Shown: positions 26,083 through 34,824, counted from the first letter of the stretch. The stretch is DNA of 64,000 bases from Amantichitinum ursilacus (GCF_001294205.1 NZ_LAQT01000002.1:310001-374000), one strand, 5' to 3'. Translations and numbers: made by a program. Notes: generated by a model not told the origin, from the sequence alone.

Positions 26083-27369
26083 TCAGAACGCTACATAAGG
26101 CCCGGTGCCTGCGCTGGTGCTGGCGCCTTCCAACGCATTGAACACCCAACGACCGTAGAAGAACGGCATGCCCAGATCGATGCTGTTGGGGATGGCCGAG
26201 TTAACCACGCCCAGATTGTTGAACGCGTGCAGCGAGCTATCGCTGGTCAGCGTCTGGGTGTTGCCGATGTTGATACTGGCCGTGGTGCTGGTCGCTTGCG
26301 TGGCGCTATAGATGGTCAAGCCCAGCGTGGTCTGCGCGCTGGGGCAGTAATAACCGCTCAGGCTGCTGGACGAACACTGATTGATGCTGATGGCGCTGGG
26401 CAAGAAATACAGATTGGAACCGCTATCCACAAAGCTGTTGGGATAGGTGGTGCCGTTGTACGCAATCGGCGTATAGCTGCCGGTGGCATCCAGCGCTTTT
26501 TCGGTGCCGATGGTGTTATTGGTTTGCGTGCCTATGCCAAAGATCAGCGCACCGGTCACGCTGCTGGCGCCGCTATCGGCGATGGTGGGGAAGGCCAGTG
26601 CGGTGCCGTTGTTATCGGTGGTGAAATACGACACCGGGTTGGCGATCTGGCTGCCGGTGGCCAGGGTGGTGGCGGTGCAGCTGCTGGCGCTGGGGCAGAC
26701 GTAATACAACGAGCCCGACGCCGTGTTGGCGCAACTGCTGCCGCAATCCTGCACTTGCGGCGCAATGCCCAGCACGCCGTTCGCACCCAGTTCGGCCACG
26801 GTATTTTCGTTAACGCCAACGCCGGAGCAGGTGCTGGGCACGGTCGAATCCGGATAGCTGGCGTCGCCGATCACCTGAATGGGCAGATTGCTGGCGGTTT
26901 CGCCGCTGATGGTCAGATCGACGCGTTTGACCGGGCCCCAGATATCGCCGTCGGCAAAGTTAAGGCAAGCCGCCAGCACACCGCTGCCCTGGCTGGTGGT
27001 AACGCGCTGCACCGGCAGGTTGCCATTGAGCGTGCCCAAGGCGCTGGCCACCAGGCGCAGGCCGGTAGAGGCGGTATCCACCAGCACATGGTCGATGGTG
27101 GCGCAGGTGGTGGACGACGGCAGGCACACCGTCACGGTCACGTACGGCACGTTGATGGTGCGGGTGACCGCTTGCACGGCGCTGGGGCCCGCGTCGACCA
27201 CCACGGTGGCGACGTTGTTGGCGGCGGCAGGCAGCGCGCGGCCGGTGTTGACCGGTGTCGGGGTAGGGGTGGTGTCGCCCGAGGTGCCGTCGACCACGCC
27301 ATTACACCCGCTTAGTAACGCGCCCAGGCCGAACAGGCCCACGATCAGCGCAATCATTAGTTGTCGCAT
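26083..27369 (-). CDS. DUF3443 lipoprotein with pepsin-like motifs
   Basis: A 428-residue lipoprotein: the signal ends with the lipobox LLSG|C, Cys22. It matches the DUF3443 family, of unassigned function. Four segments resemble pepsin-type (A1) aspartic proteases: a first catalytic-like loop VDTASTGLRL (Asp98), the flap-side ANGVLGIAPQ (about 196-205), a second loop VDSGSNLYFLP (Asp315), and near the C-terminus LGMPFFYGRWVFNALEG. The first loop reads DTA rather than DTG, as in some retropepsin-like proteins. Activity is inferred, not known. Several Cys suggest disulfides outside the cytoplasm. The DUF2844 gene lies 18 bp upstream on the same strand and the two are a recurrent pair in betaproteobacteria. 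Confidence 0.82.
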   Translation of the reverse strand: MRQLMIALIVGLFGLGALLSGCNGVVDGTSGDTTPTPTPVNTGRALPAAANNVATVVVDAGPSAVQAVTRTINVPYVTVTVCLPSSTTCATIDHVLVDTASTGLRLVASALGTLNGNLPVQRVTTSQGSGVLAACLNFADGDIWGPVKRVDLTISGETASNLPIQVIGDASYPDSTVPSTCSGVGVNENTVAELGANGVLGIAPQVQDCGSSCANTASGSLYYVCPSASSCTATTLATGSQIANPVSYFTTDNNGTALAFPTIADSGASSVTGALIFGIGTQTNNTIGTEKALDATGSYTPIAYNGTTYPNSFVDSGSNLYFLPSAISINQCSSSSLSGYYCPSAQTTLGLTIYSATQATSTTASINIGNTQTLTSDSSLHAFNNLGVVNSAIPNSIDLGMPFFYGRWVFNALEGASTSAGTGPYVAF

Positions 27370-27387
27370 TTGGGGTTCTCCGTCCGC

Positions 27388-27837
27388 TTACTGGATATCT
27401 TGAGTGTTAACGCCTGCGGGCACTTGCGCCGGCAGCCAGGCGCGGCCGATAAAAGCGCGCGGGCGGCCGCCCGATTGCACCACCAGATCAGCGTTGCTGA
27501 CCAGCGTGTTGCTGCGCGCCGTATGCGGACCACGCGCGGCGCTGCTGACCTGGCTGTAATACTGGCCCAGTTCGCTGCGCAAATCCGGCACGCGCGGGCC
27601 TTGCCATGCCAGCGCGAACACGATGCCGGATGCGTTGATATATTCGCGTAAATGCGTGCCGCTGCTGTCGACGGATTCCTGCACGCTGTAAGCGCTGGAA
27701 GTGGCCGCTTTGGCAGATGCCACTAGATTGCTGGCAGGCACACTGTGAGGAGCGCCGCCGAGCACGGCCAGGGCCGGCAAGGGGGCAAAAATAGCGCTGG
27801 CAAGCAGACTGGCCAGAGCAATACGTGCGGTCAGCAT
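27388..27837 (-). CDS. DUF2844 exported protein
   Basis: A 149-residue secreted protein. The start MLTARIALASLLASAIFAPL gives a clear Sec signal peptide ending at about residue 24 (PALA|VLGG); a longer in-frame start is basic and out of character. The mature sequence, with GGAPHSVPASNL, the segment SSGTHLREYINASGIVFALAWQGP and ELGQYYSQ, is the DUF2844 pattern. Function is unknown. It is first in a two-gene unit with the DUF3443 lipoprotein, and such pairing across genomes suggests a joint role at the cell envelope; a substrate or inhibitor relationship is possible but only inferred. Confidence 0.8.
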   Translation of the reverse strand: MLTARIALASLLASAIFAPLPALAVLGGAPHSVPASNLVASAKAATSSAYSVQESVDSSGTHLREYINASGIVFALAWQGPRVPDLRSELGQYYSQVSSAARGPHTARSNTLVSNADLVVQSGGRPRAFIGRAWLPAQVPAGVNTQDIQ

Positions 27838-28323
27838 GGAGGTTCTCCGCAAACAGACTACGCTGGCCGCCGTGGCAAGCCAGCTGGGATAAGGGCAGGG
27901 TGCTGAAAATATAGCCGACGGCATCGTGCAACGTGCACTGCTCCGGGGCAAGCGCGCGCCCGATTGCGCCATCCTGGAACGCCACGGGGTACTGCGGCAA
28001 CACCTTACAACGTGGCTGTCAAAGGGCAAGCTGTGGCGTTTTTGTCGTCAGACGAATGGCAGCTTATCGATAGTCGCAGCAGAAATCCAATGTATCCGCG
28101 GCGTAGCGGAGCATTAACTTTTGCTCATATTTGTAGTTTTACTACCGTTTGGCGGCGACGATCCGGACGCGTTTTGTAACAGGAACGCTCCGTGCTAATT
28201 TTGTCCTGCCGCGCTTGCGGCACAAATTTACCGGTGGGCGGGGTGCAGGAATTCTGTAACAACTCGCGCCTAATCTGGACGGCAAGCGATGTTGGATCGC
28301 ACCTTGAGCAGGAGACAACTTCC
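27838..28323. other. divergent intergenic region
   Basis: No gene is supported. It separates the DUF2844 gene from a small acidic protein gene. A hairpin with stem GCCGC/GCGGC (extended by TTTGT/ACAAA past a three-base bulge) lies at about 28200-28227 in the leader of the rightward gene. Otherwise nothing distinctive. Confidence 0.4.
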
Positions 28324-28578
28324 ATGAGCAAGATCACTTTGCAAGCGATTGATACCCTTGAGAGCGACGGCCACGGCATCCGGCTGGAATCGCTGGAATC
28401 CGCGCTGGACTACGTGTTTGAGCGGTTTGAATCCGATTCCGCGCAAAACAAGGAAATCTGGGCGGCCACCTACAATGCGCTGGCCGAAGCCGCAGATTCG
28501 GGCGCGCCTGCCGAGATCGAGGCCGCGCGTGAGCGTCTGGTGCAAACCATTGGCCACTTCCAGCGAGTGGCGGCTTGA
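28324..28578 (+). CDS. small acidic protein of unknown function
   Basis: An 84-residue soluble, strongly acidic, predicted all-helical protein (MSKITLQAIDTLESDGHGIR, LESALDYVFERFESDS). The ATG is preceded by AGGAGA at normal spacing; an in-frame extension upstream contains several cysteines and no ribosome site, so was not used. I do not recognise the family. A decayed copy of the ATAGGGTGGG repeat follows it. Confidence 0.65.
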   Translation: MSKITLQAIDTLESDGHGIRLESLESALDYVFERFESDSAQNKEIWAATYNALAEAADSGAPAEIEAARERLVQTIGHFQRVAA

Positions 28579-28594
28579 CCCTGGCGACAAACTC

Positions 28595-28667
28595 ATAGGG
28601 TGGGCCGCAACCCGCCGCCCGAAGTGGCGTTGCATGCGCCATGGATGGCGGGCTGGTGCCCACCTTG
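28595..28667. repeat. decayed ATAGGGTGGG element, copy 3
   Basis: Starts ATAGGGTGGGCCGCAACCCG and ends near GGTGCCCACC. Both ends resemble the full elements, but the right terminus lacks the final CTAT and the internal match is weak. It lies between the small acidic protein and the YaiI-like gene. Confidence 0.5.
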
Positions 28668-28732
28668 TGTTTCGATCGTTTCTACCTTCTTGCCAGGCGC
28701 GAGGGCGGCGGTGAAGCCGCTATAATCCGCGC

Positions 28733-29251
28733 ATGACTGCGATCACCCCAAACCCACAGACCGCGCCGCCGTCGCCCACCATCTGGGTCGATGCCGATGC
28801 CTGCCCGCGTCCTGTTAAAGAAATGCTGTTTCGCGCGGCCCAGCGCACGCAAACCCTGACCATTCTGGTCGCCAATCAATTATTGAGTGTTCCGGCCTCA
28901 CCATTCTTGCGCGCCTTGCAAGTGCCGGGCGGCTTTGATGTGGCCGATGCCGAGATCGTTGCGCGCGTGGCGCCGGGCGATCTGGTGATTACCGCCGATA
29001 TTCCGTTGTCGGCCCAAGCCATCGAAAAGGGCGCGGTGGTCATCGACCCCCGCGGCGAACGCTTGAGCCTGGCCAATATTGGCGAGCGCCTTAATATGCG
29101 CGACTTCATGCAAGGGCTGCGTGATAGCGGCGTGGCCACCGGCGGGCCCGCGGCATTGTCGGCAGCGGACAAACAGGCCTTCGGCCGGGAACTGGATCGC
29201 TGGCTGGCGGCCAAAGCGCGAGGCATTCCGTTGCCAGCACGCAATCCCTGA
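28733..29251 (+). CDS. yaiI: YaiI/YqxD family protein (UPF0178, DUF188)
   Basis: A 172-residue conserved protein. The family signatures are [19 protein letters not shown] near the N-terminus, [19 protein letters not shown] in the middle and [16 protein letters not shown] later. The fold is PIN-like with conserved Asp residues (DADACP and TADIPL), which suggests a metal-dependent nuclease, but no activity is established. The usual length is about 150; the extra residues are a Pro/Thr-rich N-terminus. It is followed 52 bp later by a dienelactone hydrolase on the same strand, so the two may form an operon. Confidence 0.92.
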   Translation: MTAITPNPQTAPPSPTIWVDADACPRPVKEMLFRAAQRTQTLTILVANQLLSVPASPFLRALQVPGGFDVADAEIVARVAPGDLVITADIPLSAQAIEKGAVVIDPRGERLSLANIGERLNMRDFMQGLRDSGVATGGPAALSAADKQAFGRELDRWLAAKARGIPLPARNP

Positions 29252-29303
29252 ACCATCCAGAATCGATAAAAACAGCACCACCACACACCCACAGGAGCAA
29301 CTC

Positions 29304-30002
29304 ATGAATTCAAGCTGGATCGATATCCAGAGTACCCATGGCGACAGCTATTCCGGTTACTTGTCATTGCCACCGCGCGGCACCGGCCCAGGCCTGGTGT
29401 TGATCCAGGAAATCTGGGGCGTTAACGACCACATCCGCACCGTGGCCGACCAGTACGCGCTGGAAGGCTTTGTGGTGCTGGCGCCCGACGTGTTCTGGCG
29501 GCAAGAACCCCGCGTGAACCTGGCCTATGACGAAGCGGGCACCAAACGCGCTTTTGAATTGATGAATGGGCTGGATGGCGACAAAGCCGTGCAGGATCTG
29601 GTGGGCGCGGTCAATACGCTGCGTAGCCGCGATGACGTGACCGGTTCGGTGGCAACGCTGGGCTTTTGCATGGGCGGGCGCTTGTCGTTCCAGACCGCCG
29701 TGGCGGGCGATGTGGATGCCGCAGTGTGCTATTACCCGGGTGGCATCCAGAACGTGATTGGCCAGGCCGACCAGACCGATACCCCGTTGCTGTTCAACTT
29801 TGCCGGCAAAGACCACATGATCACGCAAGAAGTGCGTGATGCCGTGGCCGCCAAAGTGGCCGAACGCGACAACGTGGAAATCTATCTGTACCCCGATAGC
29901 GACCACGGTTTTAACCGCTGGGCGGGCGCACCATGGAACCTGCACGACGCCATGCTGGCGCGCGGCCGCGTGCTGCAGTTTCTGGCGCACAACGCGCTGT
30001 AA
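29304..30002 (+). CDS. dienelactone hydrolase family protein
   Basis: A 232-residue alpha/beta hydrolase. The catalytic triad is visible as Cys122 in GFCMGG, Asp170 in AGKDHMI and His201 in DSDHGFNR, the arrangement of carboxymethylenebutenolidase. ATG 29304 follows AGGAGC at good spacing. Members hydrolyse dienelactone in chlorocatechol breakdown, but many chromosomal copies lack that pathway and act on other esters; no catabolic genes are nearby. Cytoplasmic, no signal peptide. Confidence 0.93.
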   Translation: MNSSWIDIQSTHGDSYSGYLSLPPRGTGPGLVLIQEIWGVNDHIRTVADQYALEGFVVLAPDVFWRQEPRVNLAYDEAGTKRAFELMNGLDGDKAVQDLVGAVNTLRSRDDVTGSVATLGFCMGGRLSFQTAVAGDVDAAVCYYPGGIQNVIGQADQTDTPLLFNFAGKDHMITQEVRDAVAAKVAERDNVEIYLYPDSDHGFNRWAGAPWNLHDAMLARGRVLQFLAHNAL

Positions 30003-30026
30003 TTGCGCGGTTTGACGCTTGTTCGA

Positions 30027-30052
30027 CAACGCCGGCCTTTGTGCCGGCGTTG
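30027..30052 (+). terminator. candidate terminator hairpin after the hydrolase gene
   Basis: CAACGCCGGC pairs with GCCGGCGTTG around a six-base loop, 24 bp after the stop codon. The following T run is weak (TTGTTG), so efficiency is uncertain. Confidence 0.5.
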
Positions 30053-30204
30053 TTGCATCCGCACGCGTCTGGCCAGCCTGGCCGCTTGCGCGTAACGCCA
30101 TGTAGATTCGGTTTGACCAGACCGCCCGGACGCTGCTGTAATCTGGCCACGCCAGACTGGCCCTCAGTCGCGGCGGCCAGCAATTACAAGAGCGATCAAC
30201 CTGA

Positions 30205-31878
30205 TTGAATAAACAGCAACGGTTATGGGCGGCATTGATCTGGGCGGTGCTTTTGCATCTGGCCCTGTTGCTGATCCCGGTCACGTTTAAACGCGATGCG
30301 GCCGATGCCGACAGCGCGCCGTTGACCATCGTGCTGAACAACGTGGCCCCGCCGCCCGAAGTGACGCCCGCACCGACGGCGCCGACGCTGGATGCGCAAT
30401 TGCAGGCGATCACGCCGCCGCCACAACCGACCCCCGCGCCGACCCCTGCGCCAAAACCGCACAAGGCGCGTCGCGCCCACTCGCATCCGGCGAAAGCGCT
30501 GGAAGCGCCGCCCGTGGCCGACCCGACGCCCGCGCCAGTGCTGAGCGAGCATGTGGAACAGCAGGCCGAAATCCATGAGACGCCGCGCAGTGTGTTGAAA
30601 CCAGCGGCAGTGGCTTCGGAACCCGATGCGGAAGCGGCCAGTGAGGTGGCTAGCGCCGTGACGCCAACGCCCGTGCCGACACCGACACCCACGCCTACAC
30701 CGACGCCAACGCCAACGCCAACGCCAACGCCAACGCCAACGCCAACGCCAACGCCAACGCCAACGCCAACGCCGACGCCAACGCCAACGCCAACGCCAAC
30801 GCCGACGCCGACGCCGACGCCGACACCAACGCCGACACCGACACCGACACCGACACCGGTCGCGACGCCCAAGCCCACGCCCGCGCCGACCCCGGTGCCG
30901 ACGCCGATCGCCACACCGCGGCCGACGCCGGTAGCTACGCCCGTGCCGACTGTAGCGCCAACGCCCGTCGCCACCCCGAAACCCACGCCGGTGGTAACTG
31001 CCGTCCCCACGGCCGCGCCTACCGCCGCGCCAACGGCCGTCCCCACGCCTGCGCCTACCGCCGCGCCGACGCCAGTGGTAACGCCACGCCCGGCCGCGCC
31101 CGCGCCCGCTCCGGTGCCTGCCGCCACGCCAGCGCCAGCGCCAGCGCCAGCGCCAGTACCAGCCCGCACCAGCACGCCCGTACCGAGCGCACCACCCGCC
31201 GCGATCAAAGCCAATCCGGCCCCGACCCCGGCGCCTGCGAGCAGCGATATCCAGATGGCGCAGCCGTTCCCGGCCGCCACGGCGGGCGCATCCAGCAATG
31301 GCGGCGTCACGTCGGGCGCCAATACAGGTGGCAAGAGCGCGGCAAACGGTAAGGGCAAAGGGGCGGGTAAAGGCGGCAATAGCAATGCTGGCAATAGCGG
31401 CGGCAGTGCCGACAAGGGCAGTGGCAAGAGCACTGGGCCAGCAGATAAAGAAGCACCCCCCGCGCTGGCGCTGCATCTATCCGATCTGCGCCCGACCATC
31501 AATCTGCCGCCGCCGCTACCGCCCGCGCAAAACAAGCTGGACGATCCGCAATGGCGTTTTGTCTACGATCATTGGGCCGATGGCATCCGCCAGAAGGCCA
31601 GACATATGGGCGAAATGCTGTCGCCGCGCGACGCCAACGACAAGGCGCTCTATGGCAGCGTGCGCTTGCGGCTGATCTTTGATCAGTTTGGCGCGCTGCT
31701 GGATGCGACGGTGGTCGACGGTTCGGGCGACCCGACCTTTGACCGCGCGGTGGTCAACTTTGTGAAGCTGGGCTCGCCCTACGGCCCGGTGCCGCCGGCT
31801 TTGCTAACCAAGGGCCAGGTCACGCTGATCCAGACCTTTACGCACGAGAAGGGCGGCAGCGCGCTGGATTTGCGCTAA
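30205..31878 (+). CDS. TonB-domain protein with long Thr-Pro repeat
   Basis: A 557-residue envelope protein with TonB topology. One N-terminal membrane anchor (about 8-26, [20 protein letters not shown]) is followed by a very long Pro-rich periplasmic spacer, including a Thr-Pro run of over 30 dipeptides, then a Gly/Asn/Ser/Lys-rich stretch (about 360-415), and a C-terminal TonB-like domain ([39 protein letters not shown]). TonB-type domains carry energy to outer-membrane receptors or, in TonB-like adaptors, bind peptidoglycan or pili. No exbB/exbD or receptor gene is nearby. The start codon is TTG 30205 with a weak ribosome site; the assignment rests on the membrane anchor following at once. 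Confidence 0.82.
   Translation: MNKQQRLWAALIWAVLLHLALLLIPVTFKRDAADADSAPLTIVLNNVAPPPEVTPAPTAPTLDAQLQAITPPPQPTPAPTPAPKPHKARRAHSHPAKALEAPPVADPTPAPVLSEHVEQQAEIHETPRSVLKPAAVASEPDAEAASEVASAVTPTPVPTPTPTPTPTPTPTPTPTPTPTPTPTPTPTPTPTPTPTPTPTPTPTPTPTPTPTPTPTPTPVATPKPTPAPTPVPTPIATPRPTPVATPVPTVAPTPVATPKPTPVVTAVPTAAPTAAPTAVPTPAPTAAPTPVVTPRPAAPAPAPVPAATPAPAPAPAPVPARTSTPVPSAPPAAIKANPAPTPAPASSDIQMAQPFPAATAGASSNGGVTSGANTGGKSAANGKGKGAGKGGNSNAGNSGGSADKGSGKSTGPADKEAPPALALHLSDLRPTINLPPPLPPAQNKLDDPQWRFVYDHWADGIRQKARHMGEMLSPRDANDKALYGSVRLRLIFDQFGALLDATVVDGSGDPTFDRAVVNFVKLGSPYGPVPPALLTKGQVTLIQTFTHEKGGSALDLR
30663..30858 (+). repeat. hexanucleotide array coding for Thr-Pro
   Basis: In-frame ACxCCx hexamers inside the TonB-domain gene. 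Eleven perfect ACGCCA units run from 30703 to 30768, then ACGCCG and four more ACGCCA units, then ACGCCG and ACACCG variants. Because the unit is six bases, copy-number change would lengthen or shorten the spacer without shifting the frame. Confidence 0.9.
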
Positions 31879-32052
31879 CGCACCGCTAAACATTCGATGG
31901 CAATTCCGCATCTGCCCATAAGGGCCCGCAAATCACGCGTAGGGTGCGTTACCCCCGGGCTTTTGCGGGGGCAACGCACATTTCGGGGCCAAAGGCCCCG
32001 GCCCCGCACGGGGTCATACAGCATGCAGTACGTTCGCTGACCAGCGCGCCCC

Positions 32053-32143
32053 ATAGGGTGGGTCAAGACCCACCTTGCAAAGCCACACGCCAATATTGCA
32101 GCAACGGGTAATGGCTTTGATGGTGGGTCTAGACCCACCCTAT
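32053..32143. repeat. ATAGGGTGGG inverted-repeat element, copy 4
   Basis: A 91-bp element: ATAGGGTGGGTCAAGACCCA, then TTGCAAAGCCA, a 30-bp centre, then TGGCTTTGATGGTGGGTC ending in CCCACCCTAT. Each terminus is itself a small palindrome, and the two termini are inverted repeats of each other. Confidence 0.9.
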
Positions 32144-32284
32144 GCGTGCCTGGATTATTTGCGATCACGCGTAGGGTGCGTTACCCCAGGGCTTTTGCGG
32201 GGGCAACGCACATTTCGGGGCCAAAGGCCCCCGCCCCGCCCGGGGCCATACAGCATGCAGTGCATACGCTAACCAGCGCGCCCC

Positions 32285-32374
32285 ATAGGGTGGGTCAAGA
32301 CCCACCTTGCAAAGCCACACGCAAATATCGCAGCAGGGGTCACGGCTTTGATGGTGGGTCTAGACCCACCCTAT
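32285..32374. repeat. ATAGGGTGGG inverted-repeat element, copy 5
   Basis: Nearly identical to copy 4 (90 bp) and located at the same place in the second tandem unit; differences are confined mostly to the centre. Confidence 0.9.
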
Positions 32375-32516
32375 CCGCGCCTCGATGATTTGCGATCACA
32401 CGTAGGGTGCGTTACCCCCGGGCCTTTGCGGGGGCAACGCACATTTCGGGGCCAAAGACCCGGCCCCGCACGGGGCCATACAGCATGCAGTACGTTCGCT
32501 AACCAGCGCGCCCCGC

Positions 32517-32672
32517 ATAGGGTGGGTCAAGACCCACCTTGCAAAGCCACACGCCCATATTGCAGCAACGGGTAATGGCTTTGATGGTTGGATCAAGACC
32601 CACTTTCAACGCCACTCGCCGATATCGTAGCGATGGGTGATGGCTTTGATGGTGGGTCTAGACCCACCCTAT
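32517..32672. repeat. ATAGGGTGGG inverted-repeat element, copy 6 (expanded)
   Basis: As copies 4 and 5 but 156 bp, because the right half is duplicated: an altered terminus (GGATCAAGACCCAC) lies near 32590-32604 before the intact right end at 32672. Confidence 0.85.
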
Positions 32673-32683
32673 CCGCGCCTCGA

Positions 32684-33436
32684 TTATTTGCGGTCGCGGT
32701 CCACGGCCAAAGCCGAGAACGACTGGCGTACCGGCATGATTTCGATGGTATTGACGTTAACGCGGTCAGGCCGCGACGCAATCCAGTAAATCGCGTCGGC
32801 GATGTCATCGGGCATCAGCGGTTCGGTGCCTTCGTAGACTTTGGCGGCGCGGGCGTCGTCGCCGTTAAAGCGCACGTTGGAGAACGCGGTGCCGCCCACC
32901 ATGCCGGGCTCGACGTCGGTTACGCGCACCCGCGTGCCGGCCAGATCGGCGCGCAGGTTCAACGAAAACTGGCGCACAAACGCCTTGGTCGCGCCATATA
33001 CATTGCCGCCCGGATACGGCCAGCGGCCCGCTACCGAACCCAGGTTTACCACCAGGCCGCGATTGCGCTCCACCAGGCCCGGTAGCACGGCGCGCGTGAC
33101 ATACAGCAGGCCTTTGATGTTGATATCGACCATCTGCTCCCATTCGTCCAGATCAGCGCGCTGCGCCGGTTCCAGCCCCAAAGCCAGGCCCGCGTTGTTC
33201 ACCAGCACGTCGATGGCCTGCCACTCGGGCGGCAGCGCGGCCAGCGCGACGTTAACGGCGGCGTTGTCGCCCACGTTCAGCGTTACCGGCAGCACCTTGC
33301 CCGGGTATTGCTGCGCCAGCGCCTGCAGCGCGTCGCCGCTACGTGCCGCAGCGATCACTTGATGGCCTTCGCTGACAAAGCGGTGCACCACGGATGCGCC
33401 GATGCCGCCGCTCGCGCCTGTAACCAGAACAATCAT
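32684..33436 (-). CDS. ydfG: YdfG-type NADP-dependent short-chain dehydrogenase
   Basis: A 250-residue classical SDR. The cofactor motif TGASGGIG is at residues 6-13; the catalytic Ser134 (NLGSVAGRWP), Tyr147 and Lys151 (VYGATKAFV) sit at the positions known for E. coli YdfG. YdfG oxidises L-allo-threonine and 3-hydroxy acids and reduces malonic semialdehyde produced in uracil breakdown. The C-terminus (DRDRK) is coded next to the tandem repeat, and repeat units contain a similar sequence. It stands alone, convergent to the TonB-domain gene. Confidence 0.93.
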   Translation of the reverse strand: MIVLVTGASGGIGASVVHRFVSEGHQVIAAARSGDALQALAQQYPGKVLPVTLNVGDNAAVNVALAALPPEWQAIDVLVNNAGLALGLEPAQRADLDEWEQMVDINIKGLLYVTRAVLPGLVERNRGLVVNLGSVAGRWPYPGGNVYGATKAFVRQFSLNLRADLAGTRVRVTDVEPGMVGGTAFSNVRFNGDDARAAKVYEGTEPLMPDDIADAIYWIASRPDRVNVNTIEIMPVRQSFSALAVDRDRK

Positions 33437-33511
33437 GAAAAATCTCCTGTCGGGATGGGGGTAGGTTTTTGATACAGCCGTTATGGTGTTGCGGGGTATG
33501 GCCCAGCTTGA

Positions 33512-34651
33512 TCAATGCACGTGCTGCGCTGGCGCGGGTGTACATCCAGCCGCATCCACGCCGGTAACGCCGCCTTCGTGGCGGTGATAGCGCTCGATGC
33601 AATCGTCCATTTCAATCTGCACGGTGACGTGGTCCACCTGAAACGCATCGCGCAGCCGCGTCTGGATGGCGCTGACCACGGCGGCGGCATCGGTGCCGGG
33701 CGGCACGGCGGCATGCAGCGTTACCATAAAATGCTCGGCCGTCATCGACCACGCGTGCACATGGTGGACATCGCTGATGCCGTGGATATTGGCTTCGAGA
33801 TCCACCTTGATATCGTTGAGCTTGATATGCGATGGCGTGCCTTCCAGCAGGATGTGCGCGCTTTCTCGCACGATGCCCCACGCGCTTTTCAGCACCAGCA
33901 AGGCCACCAGAATCGACAGCAGCGGATCAATCGGCATAAAGCCGGTGTAGCGGATGACCAGTGCAGCGATGATGGCCGCCACCGAGCCCAGCATATCGCC
34001 CATCACATGCAGCCAGGCGCTGCGCATATTCAGGTTTTCGCGACTGCCGCCATTCAGCACGTAGAAGGCGGCGATATTGGCGGCGAGGCCCGCTACAGCC
34101 ACCCACAGCATCGTGCCCGACAGAATCTGCACCGGTTTGGCAAAGCGGATGACGGCTTCGACGGTAATCCAGCCCGCAATCACAAACAGCGCAATGCCGT
34201 TGACGAACGCGGCCAGAATTTCCAGCCGTTTGTAGCCGAACGTGAGTTTGCTATTGGCCGGACGCTGGCCAATGCGCAAGGCCAGCCAGCTAAAACCCAG
34301 CGCGGCCGAATCGGACACCATGTGCGCGGCGTCGGCCAGCAAAGCCAGCGAACCGGACCATAAACCGCCAATCACTTCAATCACCATAAACGCGACGATG
34401 ATCCAGAACGCCCAGGCAATACGGCGCGCGTCGGTGACACCATGTGCGTGGTTATGCAGGCCGCCGTGGTGATGGTGATCGTGGCCGCCATGGCTATGGC
34501 CGGCATGGCTATGCGCTGCGCCCGCATGGTTATGATCATCGTGGGCGTGGTCCGCGTGATCATGCCCCTCAGCATGGTCGTGATCGCAGCCGGGGCCATG
34601 ATCCTGGGCGACATCTTTGAGAACTGTCCGATAGCGTGGTGGGTTGTTCAT
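33512..34651 (-). CDS. cation diffusion facilitator, zinc-type exporter
   Basis: A 379-residue inner-membrane transporter of the CDF family (CzcD/ZitB group). A cytoplasmic N-terminus very rich in His and Asp (about 20-75) is likely to bind metal. Six membrane helices follow; the transport site residues are in LADAAHMVSDSAAL (helix 2) and HVMGDMLGS (helix 5). The C-terminal cytoplasmic domain has the ferredoxin-like pattern with VHAWSM and HVTVQIEMDDC. It exports Zn(II), perhaps Cd or Co, in exchange for protons. The ATG at 34651 was preferred over a GTG four codons upstream. It is divergent from a GbsR-type regulator with a perfect palindrome between them. Confidence 0.94.
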   Translation of the reverse strand: MNNPPRYRTVLKDVAQDHGPGCDHDHAEGHDHADHAHDDHNHAGAAHSHAGHSHGGHDHHHHGGLHNHAHGVTDARRIAWAFWIIVAFMVIEVIGGLWSGSLALLADAAHMVSDSAALGFSWLALRIGQRPANSKLTFGYKRLEILAAFVNGIALFVIAGWITVEAVIRFAKPVQILSGTMLWVAVAGLAANIAAFYVLNGGSRENLNMRSAWLHVMGDMLGSVAAIIAALVIRYTGFMPIDPLLSILVALLVLKSAWGIVRESAHILLEGTPSHIKLNDIKVDLEANIHGISDVHHVHAWSMTAEHFMVTLHAAVPPGTDAAAVVSAIQTRLRDAFQVDHVTVQIEMDDCIERYHRHEGGVTGVDAAGCTPAPAQHVH

Positions 34652-34790
34652 AGTGATTCTCACTTACTTTGCAACGGCGGGTGCGCCGCAAAACAGTATG
34701 TTAAACCGGTAGCGCAATCCCAGTCGCGCACAGCGCATACCAAAAATAACCATGCAATATATTGCGCCAAGTCAAACTCGGTTTTACAAT

Positions 34791-34808
34791 TTTCAGTAAT
34801 TACTGAAA
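34791..34808. promoter_or_regulatory. perfect 18-bp palindrome, candidate GbsR/MarR operator
   Basis: TTTCAGTAATTACTGAAA is a perfect dyad 16 bp before the regulator start at 34825, in AT-rich sequence between divergent genes. Position and symmetry suit a dimeric winged-helix repressor controlling its own gene and possibly the exporter. Confidence 0.65.
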
Positions 34809-34824
34809 GTTCGGGAAATTCAAA

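Larger units (their letters stand above)
31927..32690. repeat. three tandem ~232-bp units
   Basis: AGGGTGCGTTACC recurs at 31941, 32173 and 32404, giving periods of 232 and 231 bp. Each unit has a hairpin GTGCGTT...AACGCAC around a CCCCC/GGGGG stem, a GGGGCC-rich palindromic stretch, and one ATAGGGTGGG element. Each begins with a sequence close to TTTGCGATCACGCG, which resembles the last codons of the ydfG gene at 32684-32700. The third unit is longer because of an internal duplication. It fills the space between two convergent genes. Confidence 0.85.

Noticed and set aside
29364-31535. Open frame of 723 codons on the minus strand with Gly-Val repeats
   Set aside because: It is the antisense of the dienelactone hydrolase and of the Thr-Pro repeat in the TonB-domain gene; the repeat creates the apparent Gly-Val protein.
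31927-32690. CRISPR array
   Set aside because: Unit length is about 232 bp, units are nearly identical throughout with no unique spacers, and no cas gene is in the window.
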